Source of the DNA: JARFQH01 sp963825595
Lineage (GTDB): Bacteria > Desulfobacterota > Desulfobacteria > Desulfobacterales > SG8-13
Length of the DNA: 64,000 nucleotides
Reading direction: 5' to 3'
Assembly (NCBI GenBank): GCA_963825595.1
Contig: CAWGUE010000004.1
Span: 139,285-203,284, forward strand
The position numbers were made by a program, and so were the translations under genes. Each line of letters starts with the position of its first letter. Within the stretch, counting starts at the first letter, position 1. Shown one piece after another: positions 9,231-18,311 of the stretch. The notes beneath the pieces were generated by a model that did no database searches, was not told the DNA's origin, and worked only from the letters and a program-made list of their open reading frames with translations.

Positions 9231-9981
9231 GATTGTTCCGAATTGCTCGAATACTGTGTTTAAAAACCGGTTTGTTGCCCGAAATAAAGGATTTCATAAA
9301 CCACCCAGAGCGGTTCACAATCCATTTAGCCGGCGTGGACGAGTTCAGTTGAATCCCTGTACCAATTTCCCCCATGGGAGGCAACCTTCAATATGATTGG
9401 AAGGGGTTTTAAAACTTTAGATCAGGCCCAAGTGCAAGGCGTGTTCCGATGAAAAAACGCTGCATACATAGGCGTATGTCTGCAGTGACGCGGGGAAAGG
9501 GGCTCCGCGTTGCTGCCAGAAGAGGATCAAAACACCGCAACTTGTCCGCTCGCCTGAGGCGGGTAAACCTTTGGCGGATTGCGTGTTAGATAGAGTTTTG
9601 AAAAACCATGGACAGGCGGAATCACGCTTCCTGTATTAGTGCGGTTAGCATCAATGAACATTAATGAACACCTTGCCAAGATCGCTTCCTGAAGAGAGAA
9701 CAAAAGCCTCTGATTAATGCTGCGGAAGAAATAATTAAGTCATCGTTTCTCAATACTTGTTTTTTTCAGATATGAAATTTCGTCGATTCATCAAATTTGG
9801 CTTATGGCTTGAAGGACCGAGGAACAGACTTATATTTAAGGTCAAAGTGATGGCCCCGGTAACCTTTGAACCCCGTTTGGAATTCGAATTCAACTTACTT
9901 CTGACGGGGATTCGTATTCGGAGCGGTATCGATAACAATAACAGTCCTTCGCGGGACTGCCTGATTTTAAGGAGATTCAAA
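9231..9981. other. Intergenic stretch with hairpin-rich repeat-like sequence
   Basis: No gene found. From about 9420 to 9600 the sequence has imperfect inverted structure, including CATAC/GTATG around 9465-9480 and flanking AAAACTTTAGAT and ATAGAGTTTT motifs. It resembles a degenerate intergenic repeat. The final part is the sodB leader. Confidence 0.35.
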
Positions 9982-10584
9982 ATGACACACGCATTACCGA
10001 AACTGCCGTATGCATACGATGCGCTGGAACCTTACATCGATGCACGGACGATGGAGATTCATCACACCAAACATCACCAGACCTATATCGACAAATTGAA
10101 CGCCGCTGTCGGCGACGTCCCGGATCTGAAAGATTACAGCGCCGAGGACTTGATAAAAAGCCTGGACAAGGTTCCGGATAAAATCAGAACGGCTGTGCGA
10201 AATCACGGCGGCGGCCATGCCAACCATTCGTTTTTCTGGCCGATTCTTAAAAAAGATGTTGGTTTTAGCGGGGACGTGGCCGATGCCGTCAAAAAATCGT
10301 TCGGTGATTTCGAAACTTTTAAAAAGAACTTTTCAAATGCGGCTGCCTTGTTGTTCGGTAGTGGTTGGGCCTGGTTGGTCGTGGATAGCGGCCGGTTGGA
10401 AATCGTCACCACTCCCAACCAGGACAGTCCCTTGAGCCAGGGCAAAACACCGGTGCTCGGCTTGGATGTGTGGGAACACGCCTACTATCTGAAATACCAG
10501 AATCGGCGGCCGGAATACATCGAGGCATTCTTCAAGGTGATCAACTGGGAAAAGGTCAACGAGCACTACAAGAATGCTCATTAG
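9982..10584 (+). CDS. sodB: Superoxide dismutase (Fe/Mn family)
   Basis: A 200-residue cytoplasmic enzyme that converts superoxide to oxygen and hydrogen peroxide. Metal ligands are visible: His27 in MEIHHTKHHQTYID, the second His in NHSFFWPIL, and the Asp and His of DVWEHAYYLKYQNRRPEYIEAF. The open frame extends 75 codons upstream, but the ATG at 9982 has AAGGAGATTCAA before it and starts where the family starts (ALPKLPYAYDALEPYID). Gly and Gln signatures for Fe versus Mn were not weighed, so the metal is uncertain. A terminator follows, then the selenoprotein peroxiredoxin, so two oxidant-defence genes are adjacent. Confidence 0.93.
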   Translation: MTHALPKLPYAYDALEPYIDARTMEIHHTKHHQTYIDKLNAAVGDVPDLKDYSAEDLIKSLDKVPDKIRTAVRNHGGGHANHSFFWPILKKDVGFSGDVADAVKKSFGDFETFKKNFSNAAALLFGSGWAWLVVDSGRLEIVTTPNQDSPLSQGKTPVLGLDVWEHAYYLKYQNRRPEYIEAFFKVINWEKVNEHYKNAH

Positions 10585-10589
10585 TCAAT

Positions 10590-10628
10590 TATAACCGGGT
10601 GGTGGCCTTATTCCGCCCGGTTATTTTC
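10590..10628 (+). terminator. Intrinsic terminator after sodB
   Basis: Stem AACCGGGTGG (10593-10602) pairs with CCGCCCGGTT (10613-10622, one wobble) and is followed by ATTTTC. It lies 8 bp after the sodB stop and separates it from the peroxiredoxin gene. Confidence 0.75.
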
Positions 10629-10669
10629 TGATTAGTGTAATATTCAATCGAAATCGTGAAGGGGGATAA

Positions 10670-11158
10670 ATGAAGACATCGAGAAGCGTATTGCTGATTT
10701 CGTTCATCGTGTTGAATCTCTTGTGGATGCCCGCGGTGTCATTCGGGCTCGATGTGGGTGACAAGGCCCCGTTATTCAGTGGGAATTCCACCCAGGGGAA
10801 AATTCAATCGGCGGATTTTCTGGGCAAAAAAAACGTCGTTCTGGCGCTCTATTTCGCCATATTTACGCCGGTCTGAACCAATGAAATTATTGCCTTCCAG
10901 CGTGATCTGGAAGAATTTGAAAAATTGGATACACAAATCATCGGTGTCAGCACAGACAGTATGGAAACGCACCGTGAATTTACGGACAAGAATGGCATTG
11001 GTTTTCCGCTGATATCCGACGATGACAAAGTGATCAAGAAACTCTACGGAAGTGGACGGATTACCTATCTGATTGACAAGAGCGGCATCATCCGGTTCGT
11101 TCAAAAAGGCGTTCCTGAAAATGAGGAGTTTCTGAATCAGCTGAAACAGATCGAATGA
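10670..11158 (+). CDS. Exported selenoprotein peroxiredoxin-like protein (in-frame UGA)
   Basis: The gene reads through an in-frame TGA at 10874-10876 (residue 69). Before it lie a signal peptide (MKTSRSVLLISFIVLNLL onward, cleaved near VSFG) and a thioredoxin-fold start (VGDKAPLFS). The TGA sits exactly where peroxiredoxins carry the peroxidatic cysteine: FTPV-U-TNE versus FTPVCT.E. After it the same frame continues with family sequence (IIGVSTDSMETHREF, the Arg of GRITYLIDKSGIIRFV) to a TGA at 11156. A stem-loop lies 18 nt after the UGA. The protein contains no cysteine at all, so if selenocysteine is inserted it is the only redox residue. Likely role: peroxide reduction in the periplasm. 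The alternative, a disrupted pseudogene, is less likely because the rest of the gene is intact. Confidence 0.85.
10877..10920 (+). promoter_or_regulatory. Candidate bacterial SECIS stem-loop
   Basis: TTCCAG (10895-10900) pairs with CTGGAA (10907-10912) around the loop CGTGAT, giving an apical loop about 25 nt after the UGA. Bacterial SECIS elements sit within the coding sequence at this distance and bind the elongation factor SelB. Sequence fits position and shape; binding is inferred. Confidence 0.6.
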
Positions 11159-11181
11159 AAAACAATAGAGATATTTTTTTT

Positions 11182-12603
11182 CTAACGGCGATTTTTACGG
11201 GCAATGATGTGCGTCGACGAGCCCGTGAAAATCTCGGCTGTCTCCATTGCGGTCTCAGAGAGAGTGGGGTGTGGGTGAATGCTCAATGCCAAATCCTGGG
11301 CCAAGGCACCCATCTCCACTGCCAAAACACCTTCAGAGATAAGTCCTTCCGCATCTCTACCCGTAAAGCCGACACCTAAAATGCGTCCGGTGTCGGCCGC
11401 GACGATCATTTTCGTCAAGCCTTCCGGGGCATCCATAGTCGTCGCTCGGCCGGAGAACTTCCAGGGAAACCGGTTTACCTCCACTTTTATGTCCTGATTT
11501 CGGGCGTCCTCTTCAGTAAGGCCGCAATAGGCAATTTGCGGATCGGTATAGACCACGGCCGGTATGGCCCTGGCATCGAAAGCCGAGGGTTCGCCGCCGA
11601 TGACTTCAGCGGCAATTTTGCCTTCGTAGGTGGCTTTGTGGGCCAGCATCATCCCGCCGATAACATCACCGACAGCAAAGATCCTCTTATCGGCTGTGCG
11701 CATCTGTTCATCAACGATAACAAATCCCTGCTCATTCAATTTGATGCCGGTATGTTCCAACCCCAGGTTCTTGGTGTTTGGATGGCGCCCGATAGCCACG
11801 AGCACCCGATCGAAACTCTCCTGGCGGTCGTCGCCGAATGTCACCATCACCCGATTGTCGTCCTCGTTCAGTGTGGTGACACGGGTTTCGAGCGTGATCG
11901 ACTCAAAGATGCTCTCCAGGCGGCGTTTAAGCGGTTCCACCAGATCCGGATCGACACCCGGCAGCAGCCGGTCACCCAATTCGACCACGCTGACTTTTGA
12001 GCCGAGGGTGGCATAGACCGAACCTAACTCCAGGCCGACATACCCTCCACCGACAACCAGCAGCGTGGAAGGGATATCCGCCAGGTCCAGCGCACCGGTC
12101 GAGCTCATGATACGGCCGCCATTTTTGAAAGGGACTCCCGGGAAAGGGATCGGACGAGATCCGGTGGCAAGTATCGCGTGGCGGTACTTTATGTGGCTGA
12201 TTTCCGATTCGTGGATACGCACGCTATCCGAGCCTTCGAAAACGACCCGCCCCCTGATTCGCTGGACTCCCCGGCTGTCACTCAGGCTGACCAGACCGTT
12301 GGCCAGTTTGTCGATCACCCTGCCTTTGTGGGCGCGGATGGCGTCAAGATCGATTTCGGGCGGCCCGAACTTTAAGCCCAACGGGGCCGCATGGGCCGCG
12401 TCGTGGATCAATTCCGAAAGGTGGAGATAGGTTTTGGAGGGTATACAGCCGCGGAACAGGCACACACCACCGGGACGATCGGAAATATCAACCAGGGTGA
12501 CGTCCATTCCGAGATCGGCCGCTCGAAAGGCGGCTGCGTACCCTCCGGGACCACCGCCGATGACCAGCAAGTCGGCTTCCTGTGCCAGTTCGCCCATGAC
12601 CAT
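11182..12603 (-). CDS. lpdA: Dihydrolipoyl dehydrogenase (E3 of pyruvate dehydrogenase)
   Basis: A 473-residue flavoprotein that reoxidises dihydrolipoamide and passes electrons to NAD. It shows the FAD motif VIGGGPGGYAAAFRA, the redox disulfide GVCLFRGCIPSK, the NAD-binding LLVVGGGYVGLELGS, the ATGSRP and FAVGDVIGG motifs, and the C-terminal catalytic HPHPTLSE. It is the last gene of the minus-strand operon pdhA-pdhB-pdhC-lpd, 41 bp after E2. Its end converges on the selenoprotein gene with only 23 bp between stops. It could also serve other 2-oxoacid complexes, but no other complex is encoded nearby. Confidence 0.93.
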   Translation of the reverse strand: MVMGELAQEADLLVIGGGPGGYAAAFRAADLGMDVTLVDISDRPGGVCLFRGCIPSKTYLHLSELIHDAAHAAPLGLKFGPPEIDLDAIRAHKGRVIDKLANGLVSLSDSRGVQRIRGRVVFEGSDSVRIHESEISHIKYRHAILATGSRPIPFPGVPFKNGGRIMSSTGALDLADIPSTLLVVGGGYVGLELGSVYATLGSKVSVVELGDRLLPGVDPDLVEPLKRRLESIFESITLETRVTTLNEDDNRVMVTFGDDRQESFDRVLVAIGRHPNTKNLGLEHTGIKLNEQGFVIVDEQMRTADKRIFAVGDVIGGMMLAHKATYEGKIAAEVIGGEPSAFDARAIPAVVYTDPQIAYCGLTEEDARNQDIKVEVNRFPWKFSGRATTMDAPEGLTKMIVAADTGRILGVGFTGRDAEGLISEGVLAVEMGALAQDLALSIHPHPTLSETAMETAEIFTGSSTHIIARKNRR

Positions 12604-12644
12604 TGAACAGTTATCTCCTTTTTATTAAATATCGAAGCGTTATG

Positions 12645-13961
12645 CTATATAGACAGCAGCATGTTACCCGGATCTTCAAGTGCGTTGCGGAAGTATTCGA
12701 GGAAACGCGCGGCATCGACGCCATCCAGTGCCCGGTGGTCGATGGTCAGGACCACCGGCAGGACCAACCCCGTGGCGATTTTTTGGGTGCCGCTTTGGGT
12801 TTTCTTGATGACCGGTTTCAGTCTGGCAGCGCCCATGCCCAGGATGGCGGCTTCCGGATAATTGATGATCGGTGCAAAGTGTCCCCGGCCGCCGGCGGCG
12901 CCGATGTTGGTGATGGTGAAGGTCCCGCCCTGAAGTTCTTCGAGCGCGATCTTGCGTGCCCGGGTTCGTTCCACCAGTTCCCTGAGCTCAATCGCGAGTT
13001 CGATCATGTTTTTTTGATCGGCATTGCGAAGGACGGGAACCACAAGCCCTTCACCCGTGTCGGTGGCGACACCGATGTGGACATACTGTTTTCGTATGAT
13101 CTGGCCCTTTTCTGCATCCAGCGATACGTTGAATTGCGGGAACTTTTTCAGAGCGGCCGCGGCCGCCTTCACGGCAAAAACCGTCAAGGTGAGGCGTCCG
13201 CCCAGTTCTGCGACTGTTTTCTTGTGACGACGGCGCAGGTTTTCCAGGCGGGTGACATCGATATCATCCTGGCTCGACACATGCGGAATCTGGGACCAGG
13301 CCAGAGCCATTTGTCGGGCGGTGGCTTTCCGGATCGATCGTAAGGGCAAGACCTCTACCGGTCCCCATTTCGAAAAATCAGGCAGCCCGGGCGACGGTGC
13401 TGCAACCGGTATGCCGCCGGTCACTGACGCCATTCCCCTCCCCGAATCTTCCTTTGCCGGTATCCGATCCTGCTTGGCAAACGCCCGAACATCCTCGGCA
13501 GTGACCAGTCCACCGGGACCGGTCGGTGAAACAGAATGCAGATCGACGTCAAGTTCACGGGCCAGGCGGCGGGTGGCCGGTGAGGCCGGCACCGGGCCTT
13601 TGGGGCGTTCAGCTGGCTTGGCTCTATGATCCTTATCGTCTTTCCCCTCGACTGGTTTGACAGCACTTTCGGGGGCTTTTTCAGCAGGTTGAGCGCGGGT
13701 TGCTGCACCTTTTTCTTCGTCTTCGCCCTCACTGAAGGTCATGAGCACATCGCCGACCCTGACGACATCCCCGGCTTTGACCAGAATTTCATTTACCTTG
13801 CCGCTATAGGGCGAGGGGATTTCTACGGAGGCCTTGTCGGTTTCGACCTCGAGGATCGGGTCGCCTTCATTGACGACATCACCGACCGACACCAGGACCG
13901 CAATGACTTCTCCCTCGTGAATTCCTTCACCGAGATCCGGTAGCTTGAACGATCTGGCCAT
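12645..13961 (-). CDS. pdhC: Dihydrolipoamide acetyltransferase (E2 of pyruvate dehydrogenase)
   Basis: A 438-residue core subunit. In order: one lipoyl domain with the lipoylated lysine in VETDKASVEIPSP, a charged linker, a peripheral-subunit-binding domain (ASPATRRLARELDVDLHSV), a second linker, and the acyltransferase domain ending with the catalytic HRALDG. The frame opens 5 codons further upstream, but the ATG at 13961 has GAGGAG 7 bp before it and begins the lipoyl domain directly. It lies between E1beta and E3 in the operon. A branched-chain 2-oxoacid substrate cannot be excluded by sequence alone. Confidence 0.9.
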   Translation of the reverse strand: MARSFKLPDLGEGIHEGEVIAVLVSVGDVVNEGDPILEVETDKASVEIPSPYSGKVNEILVKAGDVVRVGDVLMTFSEGEDEEKGAATRAQPAEKAPESAVKPVEGKDDKDHRAKPAERPKGPVPASPATRRLARELDVDLHSVSPTGPGGLVTAEDVRAFAKQDRIPAKEDSGRGMASVTGGIPVAAPSPGLPDFSKWGPVEVLPLRSIRKATARQMALAWSQIPHVSSQDDIDVTRLENLRRRHKKTVAELGGRLTLTVFAVKAAAAALKKFPQFNVSLDAEKGQIIRKQYVHIGVATDTGEGLVVPVLRNADQKNMIELAIELRELVERTRARKIALEELQGGTFTITNIGAAGGRGHFAPIINYPEAAILGMGAARLKPVIKKTQSGTQKIATGLVLPVVLTIDHRALDGVDAARFLEYFRNALEDPGNMLLSI

Positions 13962-14006
13962 AGAACGTCTCCTCACATGCGGCTTTGCCGTAGGTCATTG
14001 AATTTA

Positions 14007-14990
14007 TCAAAGGGCTTGCAGCGTCTTTCTGGTTTCGCGCAGGATCCGGTCGGCGCTCGGGATGTAATCGTTCTCCCGGCTGAACAACGGGGTGATGACA
14101 TCGAAACCGGTGACGCGCGCCACCGGTGCCTCCAGGTAGTAAAACGATCTGTCGACCAGCTTGCTGAGTATTTCTGCCCCCGGCCCGTAACTGCGCGGGG
14201 CTTCATGGACAATGACCGCGCGTCCGGTTTTTCTTACCGATTCGCTAAAAAGGCTGTCATCCAGGGGTGATAGGGTCAAAAGGTCAATGACTTCGGCTTC
14301 GGCGCCATCCTTTTCCTTTAAAATTGTCGCCGCTTCTAGAGTCGGCCGCATCATGGTGCCATAGGAGATCAGCGTGACATCCGATCCCTCACGGACGATT
14401 TGAGATTTTCCGATGGGAAAGGTCTCTTCTTCTTCCGGGACCTCTTCTCTGAAAGCCCTATAGAGAGCCTTTGATTCATAGAATATGACCGGATCCGGGT
14501 CGCGAATGGCGCTGACCAAAAGGGCCCGCGCGTTTCGGGGTCCGGAAGGGATCACCATCTTAAGGCCCGGCGTGTGGGCGTAATAGGCTTCCCGACTCTC
14601 GGAGTGGTGTTCGAGCGCCCGGACACCTGCGCTGTAAGGTGTCCGAAGCACCATCGGCACACTGAAACGGCCCTGGGAGCGCCAACGCATCCGTGCGGCA
14701 TGGTTTTCGATCTGGTGGAAGGCCTCGTAGCTGAACCCCGAAAATTGAATTTCACATACCGGTCGGAGGCCGTAGACAGCCATGCCGATCGACATGCCGA
14801 CAATGCCGGCCTCAGCCAAAGGGGTATCCAGAACTCTTCCCTCACCGAACTGATCGAACAGGCCGTCGGTTACCCGAAAGACGCCGCCGTCAAGGCCGAC
14901 ATCTTCGCCGAGGAGGATCACGCGGTCGTCTTTCACCATTTCCTGCTTGAGCGCCAAGTTGAGGGCCTGAACCATTGTCATTTTGGCCAT
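14007..14990 (-). CDS. pdhB: Pyruvate dehydrogenase E1 component, beta subunit
   Basis: A 327-residue transketolase-like subunit with pyrimidine-binding and C-terminal domains: MVQALNLALKQEM at the N-terminus, LLGEDVGLDGGVFRVTDGL, DTPLAEAGIVGMSIGMA and the C-terminal EAPRSYGPGAEILS. The frame extends 27 codons upstream into the alpha gene, but ATG 14990 follows GAGGAG and lies 4 bp after the alpha stop, so the two are translationally coupled. With the alpha subunit it decarboxylates pyruvate and loads the acetyl group on E2. Confidence 0.92.
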   Translation of the reverse strand: MAKMTMVQALNLALKQEMVKDDRVILLGEDVGLDGGVFRVTDGLFDQFGEGRVLDTPLAEAGIVGMSIGMAVYGLRPVCEIQFSGFSYEAFHQIENHAARMRWRSQGRFSVPMVLRTPYSAGVRALEHHSESREAYYAHTPGLKMVIPSGPRNARALLVSAIRDPDPVIFYESKALYRAFREEVPEEEETFPIGKSQIVREGSDVTLISYGTMMRPTLEAATILKEKDGAEAEVIDLLTLSPLDDSLFSESVRKTGRAVIVHEAPRSYGPGAEILSKLVDRSFYYLEAPVARVTGFDVITPLFSRENDYIPSADRILRETRKTLQAL

Positions 14991-14994
14991 AACA

Positions 14995-16089
14995 TTACTC
15001 CTCGCTGCCCCCGGCCATCTCCCGGGACAAGTATTCTTTCTGCTCTTCCAGGTGTGGCGGCATTTCGGCATACAAGTGATCGAACATGTCCAGCGGGTCG
15101 CCGAATTCCTTCATCTGCTGTTCGGCCAGATCGACAGCAACTTGAATTTTTTCCTTGACCTCTTCCTCAACGGCGGCGATTTTTTCGTCGGACAGCAGAT
15201 TTTTGCCGACCAGGTATTTTTGGAATCGGGTCAGAGGATCGCGCTTGCGCCAGGTTTCGACTTCTTCGTCAGTGCGGTAACGTTTGGGATCGTCCGCTGT
15301 GGTGTGGACCGACATGCGGTAGGTGACACACTCTATGAGTGTGGCGCCCTCTCCCTTTCTGGCACGTTCAACGGCTTCAGCGGCAGCGGCATAGACCGCC
15401 AAGACATCGTTGCCGTCGACCTGAATTCCCGGCAGACCATAGGCCAGTGCTTTCTGGGCCAGGGTCTGTGAGCGGGTCTGCTTGCCGCGCGGCAATGAAA
15501 TGGCCCATTGGTTGTTTTGGCACACGAAAATAACCGGTGTCTGAAAAACGCCGGCGAAATTGGCGGCCTCGTGGAAGTCACCTTCCGAAGTGGCGCCGTC
15601 TCCGAAAAACGTCATGGCGACATCGTCCTTCTTCCGGTATCGAATACTCCATCCGATGCCGACGGCGTGAAGCATCTGGGAACCGACCGGTATCGATACC
15701 GGCATCGTGAAATTCTGGACAGAGGACCGGGCACCCTCGCTGTAACCGTTGTTAGAAAGGATGACACTTTCAAGCGATCGGCCGCGCCAGATTTCGGCAG
15801 CTGTCTCCCTGAAAGCCGGCACCATCCAGTCAGAATCCCGCAGCGTGGCTACGGCCCCCAGTTGTGATGCCTCCTGCCCTGAAATGGGAGGGAAGGTGCC
15901 GATACGTCCTTGACGCTGCAGATTGATCAATCTTTCATCGAACCGTCGTCCAAGTAGCATACCGGCATGCAGCCTGAGCAGAAGGTCTTCAGGGATACCA
16001 GGATCGAGCGATTCATCGAGGTTTCCATCGGCATCGAGAATGGAGAGGTGATCGATGTGATCGGGAAGATCAATTCTGGTTCGCGGCAT
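14995..16089 (-). CDS. pdhA: Pyruvate dehydrogenase E1 component, alpha subunit
   Basis: A 364-residue thiamine diphosphate-binding subunit. The cofactor motif is clear: GDGATSEGDFHEAANFAG then VIFVCQNNQWAIS. ISGQEASQLGAV and the YRMSVHTTADDPKRYR phosphorylation-loop region fit the 2-oxoacid dehydrogenase alpha family. ATG 16089 follows AAGGAG. It heads the four-gene operon, which makes a complete complex. In an organism with anaerobe traits, a full pyruvate dehydrogenase is noteworthy because pyruvate:ferredoxin oxidoreductase is more usual. Branched-chain specificity is the main alternative. Confidence 0.9.
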   Translation of the reverse strand: MPRTRIDLPDHIDHLSILDADGNLDESLDPGIPEDLLLRLHAGMLLGRRFDERLINLQRQGRIGTFPPISGQEASQLGAVATLRDSDWMVPAFRETAAEIWRGRSLESVILSNNGYSEGARSSVQNFTMPVSIPVGSQMLHAVGIGWSIRYRKKDDVAMTFFGDGATSEGDFHEAANFAGVFQTPVIFVCQNNQWAISLPRGKQTRSQTLAQKALAYGLPGIQVDGNDVLAVYAAAAEAVERARKGEGATLIECVTYRMSVHTTADDPKRYRTDEEVETWRKRDPLTRFQKYLVGKNLLSDEKIAAVEEEVKEKIQVAVDLAEQQMKEFGDPLDMFDHLYAEMPPHLEEQKEYLSREMAGGSEE

Positions 16090-16490
16090 GACACAGCTCC
16101 TTGCTTCTTTTTGCGTTACCGCATTTAATGGTTTCGGCGCGTTGAGCGACCTGGAAATGAGTCTATTTAATACCTGAAAACCTTACGTTTACAGTCTAAG
16201 ATGTAACTTTTTTACTTTTAGTCAAGGGTATTGAAGGTGAGATGTTCCGAGACCGATTCGGGGATATCAGTTGACATTCCGGCTGTCATTGAAGTTTACT
16301 TGTATAAGATGGATGCTTAATATTGTCATTAAGTATCGGCAACTAACCCGGTTGTTCTGCGGGTCCAATTCGGCCATCAACACTGTTATCATGTACGATG
16401 CGGGCTAAACATGTCATTTCGTCCTGAGCCAAACGGGGTGCCTTCACCGGCGCTGGATTGAGCGGTTAAATCTTTAAAAGGAGAATTCTG
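16090..16490. other. Divergent promoter region, pdh operon and acyl-CoA dehydrogenase
   Basis: About 400 bp between divergent genes. It should hold promoters for both. A TTGACA occurs at 16272-16277 but no well-spaced -10 box was found. No gene or repeat is visible. Confidence 0.4.
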
Positions 16491-17636
16491 TTGGACTTTT
16501 CGGTACCGGAATCTATCAGCAAGGATGTCGATGACTTCAAATCGTTTCTTAGTTTACACCTGAAGCCCCAGCTGTCGTCCTGGTACAAAAGTGGGGTGCT
16601 GCCGCTTGACTTCTTTCACCGCATGGCTTCCGGTGGTTGGCTCGGCATTCAATGGCAAAATGGAAAACTCGAGAAAACCTCGGCGCTGAGAGAAGCGATG
16701 CTTCAGGAAGAACTTGCCAAGGAGTCTGCCGGAGTGGCCGTAGCAATCTTGGCCCATGTTAACCTTGGCTTTATGGGATTGTTTCTTTTCGGTTCGGATC
16801 ATCTGAAAAAAAAATATGCTACCTCCGCTGCTGCGGGTGAAACCGTAATGTGCCTCGGCAACACCGAGAACCTGGCCGGCAGCGATGTGGCCGGAATTGC
16901 CATGCAAGCAGAGCAAGCCGACGGGGGCTGGCTCCTGAATGGAACCAAAGCGTATGTCACTAACGGCGATATTGCCGAATTGGGGGTTATCACGGCCGTG
17001 TCCGATCCCGATGCGGCCCGCAACCGCCGACTATCGATGTTCCTGGTCGATTTGAACGCCCCGGGCGTCAAACGCAAAAAACTCAACAAACAGGTGTGGA
17101 TTCCATCAGACCTCACGCGGCTTCAATTCACCAATGTTTTCGTACCCGACGACCACCTGTTGGGAGAGCGCGGACGGGGGCTTCAGCAGGTTCTTTCAGT
17201 ATTTACCCGTTGCCGAATACCGATCAGTGCCCTGACGCTGGGGACTGCTAGCGGCGCCTTCGAGATGGCCTTGAAGCGCGCTGCCACGCGCAAGATATTC
17301 GGTAAGAAAATTATCGAATTTCAGGCCAAAACCTTTGAGTTTGCCGATTTCTACGCCCGCATGGAAGCCGTCCGCCTGATGCTCTGGAAGGCCTGCAGCC
17401 TCACCGACGCGGGACAGGACTTTCGCCAGGAGTCTTCTCTGGCCAAGTACCTTGCCGTACAGATTGCAAGGGAAGTGACCCCTTGGGCCGCCGATTTGTT
17501 CGGCGCCGCATCGGTTGTTTTCGAACATCCCATCCACAAATTTCCCATGGATGCGTGGGCTTCCTCGTTGGGAGAAGGGACCCAGGACGTCCAGAAGCTG
17601 GTTATTTTTAGAGAAATATTAAAAAAATATTCATGA
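16491..17636 (+). CDS. Acyl-CoA dehydrogenase
   Basis: A 381-residue flavoprotein that introduces a double bond at C2-C3 of an acyl-CoA. The N-terminal helical domain, middle beta domain (GWLLNGTKAYVTNGDIAELGVI) and C-terminal helical domain (ATRKIFGKKIIEFQAKTFEFADFYARMEAVRLM) are in the usual order. The usual catalytic-Glu position near the C-terminus is seen in LGEGTQDVQKLVIFR. TTG is the start: AAAAGGAG precedes it by 6 bp and no ATG fits. The electron acceptor is probably an electron transfer flavoprotein, not encoded here. The substrate cannot be predicted. Confidence 0.88.
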   Translation: MDFSVPESISKDVDDFKSFLSLHLKPQLSSWYKSGVLPLDFFHRMASGGWLGIQWQNGKLEKTSALREAMLQEELAKESAGVAVAILAHVNLGFMGLFLFGSDHLKKKYATSAAAGETVMCLGNTENLAGSDVAGIAMQAEQADGGWLLNGTKAYVTNGDIAELGVITAVSDPDAARNRRLSMFLVDLNAPGVKRKKLNKQVWIPSDLTRLQFTNVFVPDDHLLGERGRGLQQVLSVFTRCRIPISALTLGTASGAFEMALKRAATRKIFGKKIIEFQAKTFEFADFYARMEAVRLMLWKACSLTDAGQDFRQESSLAKYLAVQIAREVTPWAADLFGAASVVFEHPIHKFPMDAWASSLGEGTQDVQKLVIFREILKKYS

Positions 17637-17719
17637 AACACGCGGACTTACTTGGAAATTTGTCACGATGATAGAAGAAATTTTCGGGTCAAGCGAATTT
17701 TCATTAATGGTGTAATGTC

Positions 17720-18163
17720 ATGCGAGAATCGAGAAAACGGCGCCTGACCATTACCGGCTTTATTCTCGTCATTTCGATGTTTTTTGTCGGTTTCATCTAT
17801 TCGGTTTTTTTCTCGTCGCGGGAAGATTCCTACTGGGCACATTTCCAGCAGCGGGCGAAATTGGCGAAAACGATAGAATCCGCCAAACGACAGGTCGATA
17901 TGTTTGATCCCTTCACCCTGTACCTGGGCGAATTTATGGCGGTGGAAAAAATAAAGTTGGTTTACCGTGGTCGTGCCGACAAAGTCCTCAATATCGGTGT
18001 GATCATCAATGATCTCGACCCCGAAACGGAATATCTTCATCGAATCCCACTCCACCAGGCCAAGGAAGGTGTGCGGTTGGGCGGTGTGTCGTTTCAGGTG
18101 CTTTCGAGCAGCTCAACTAAACTGCAGTTGCAGCGAAAAAAAAGCAATAATTCAGCTTCGTGA
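17720..18163 (+). CDS. Hypothetical single-pass membrane protein
   Basis: I do not recognise the family. The 147-residue product has a basic N-terminus (MRESRKRRLT), one membrane segment at about residues 9-31 (ITGFILVISMFFVGFIYSVF) and a soluble, probably periplasmic, domain of about 115 residues with beta-rich character (VEKIKLVYRGRADKVLNIGVIINDL) ending in a basic, Ser-rich tail. It follows the acyl-CoA dehydrogenase by 83 bp on the same strand. The order of membrane anchor then small beta domain suggests an envelope-associated role, but no function is supported. Confidence 0.6.
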   Translation: MRESRKRRLTITGFILVISMFFVGFIYSVFFSSREDSYWAHFQQRAKLAKTIESAKRQVDMFDPFTLYLGEFMAVEKIKLVYRGRADKVLNIGVIINDLDPETEYLHRIPLHQAKEGVRLGGVSFQVLSSSSTKLQLQRKKSNNSAS

Positions 18164-18311
18164 ATTCGCCTTAATGTCATACCTCAACACACGCCCTTCT
18201 GCGCTTCCTCTTTTGAGAATTCTTGCTTCCTAAAAAATTATACTTAGGTTTTAAATTAGGTCGTTTCAAAGTGAACTTAACAAATCTTTCCCTGAAAGAG
18301 GAGAATCAATC

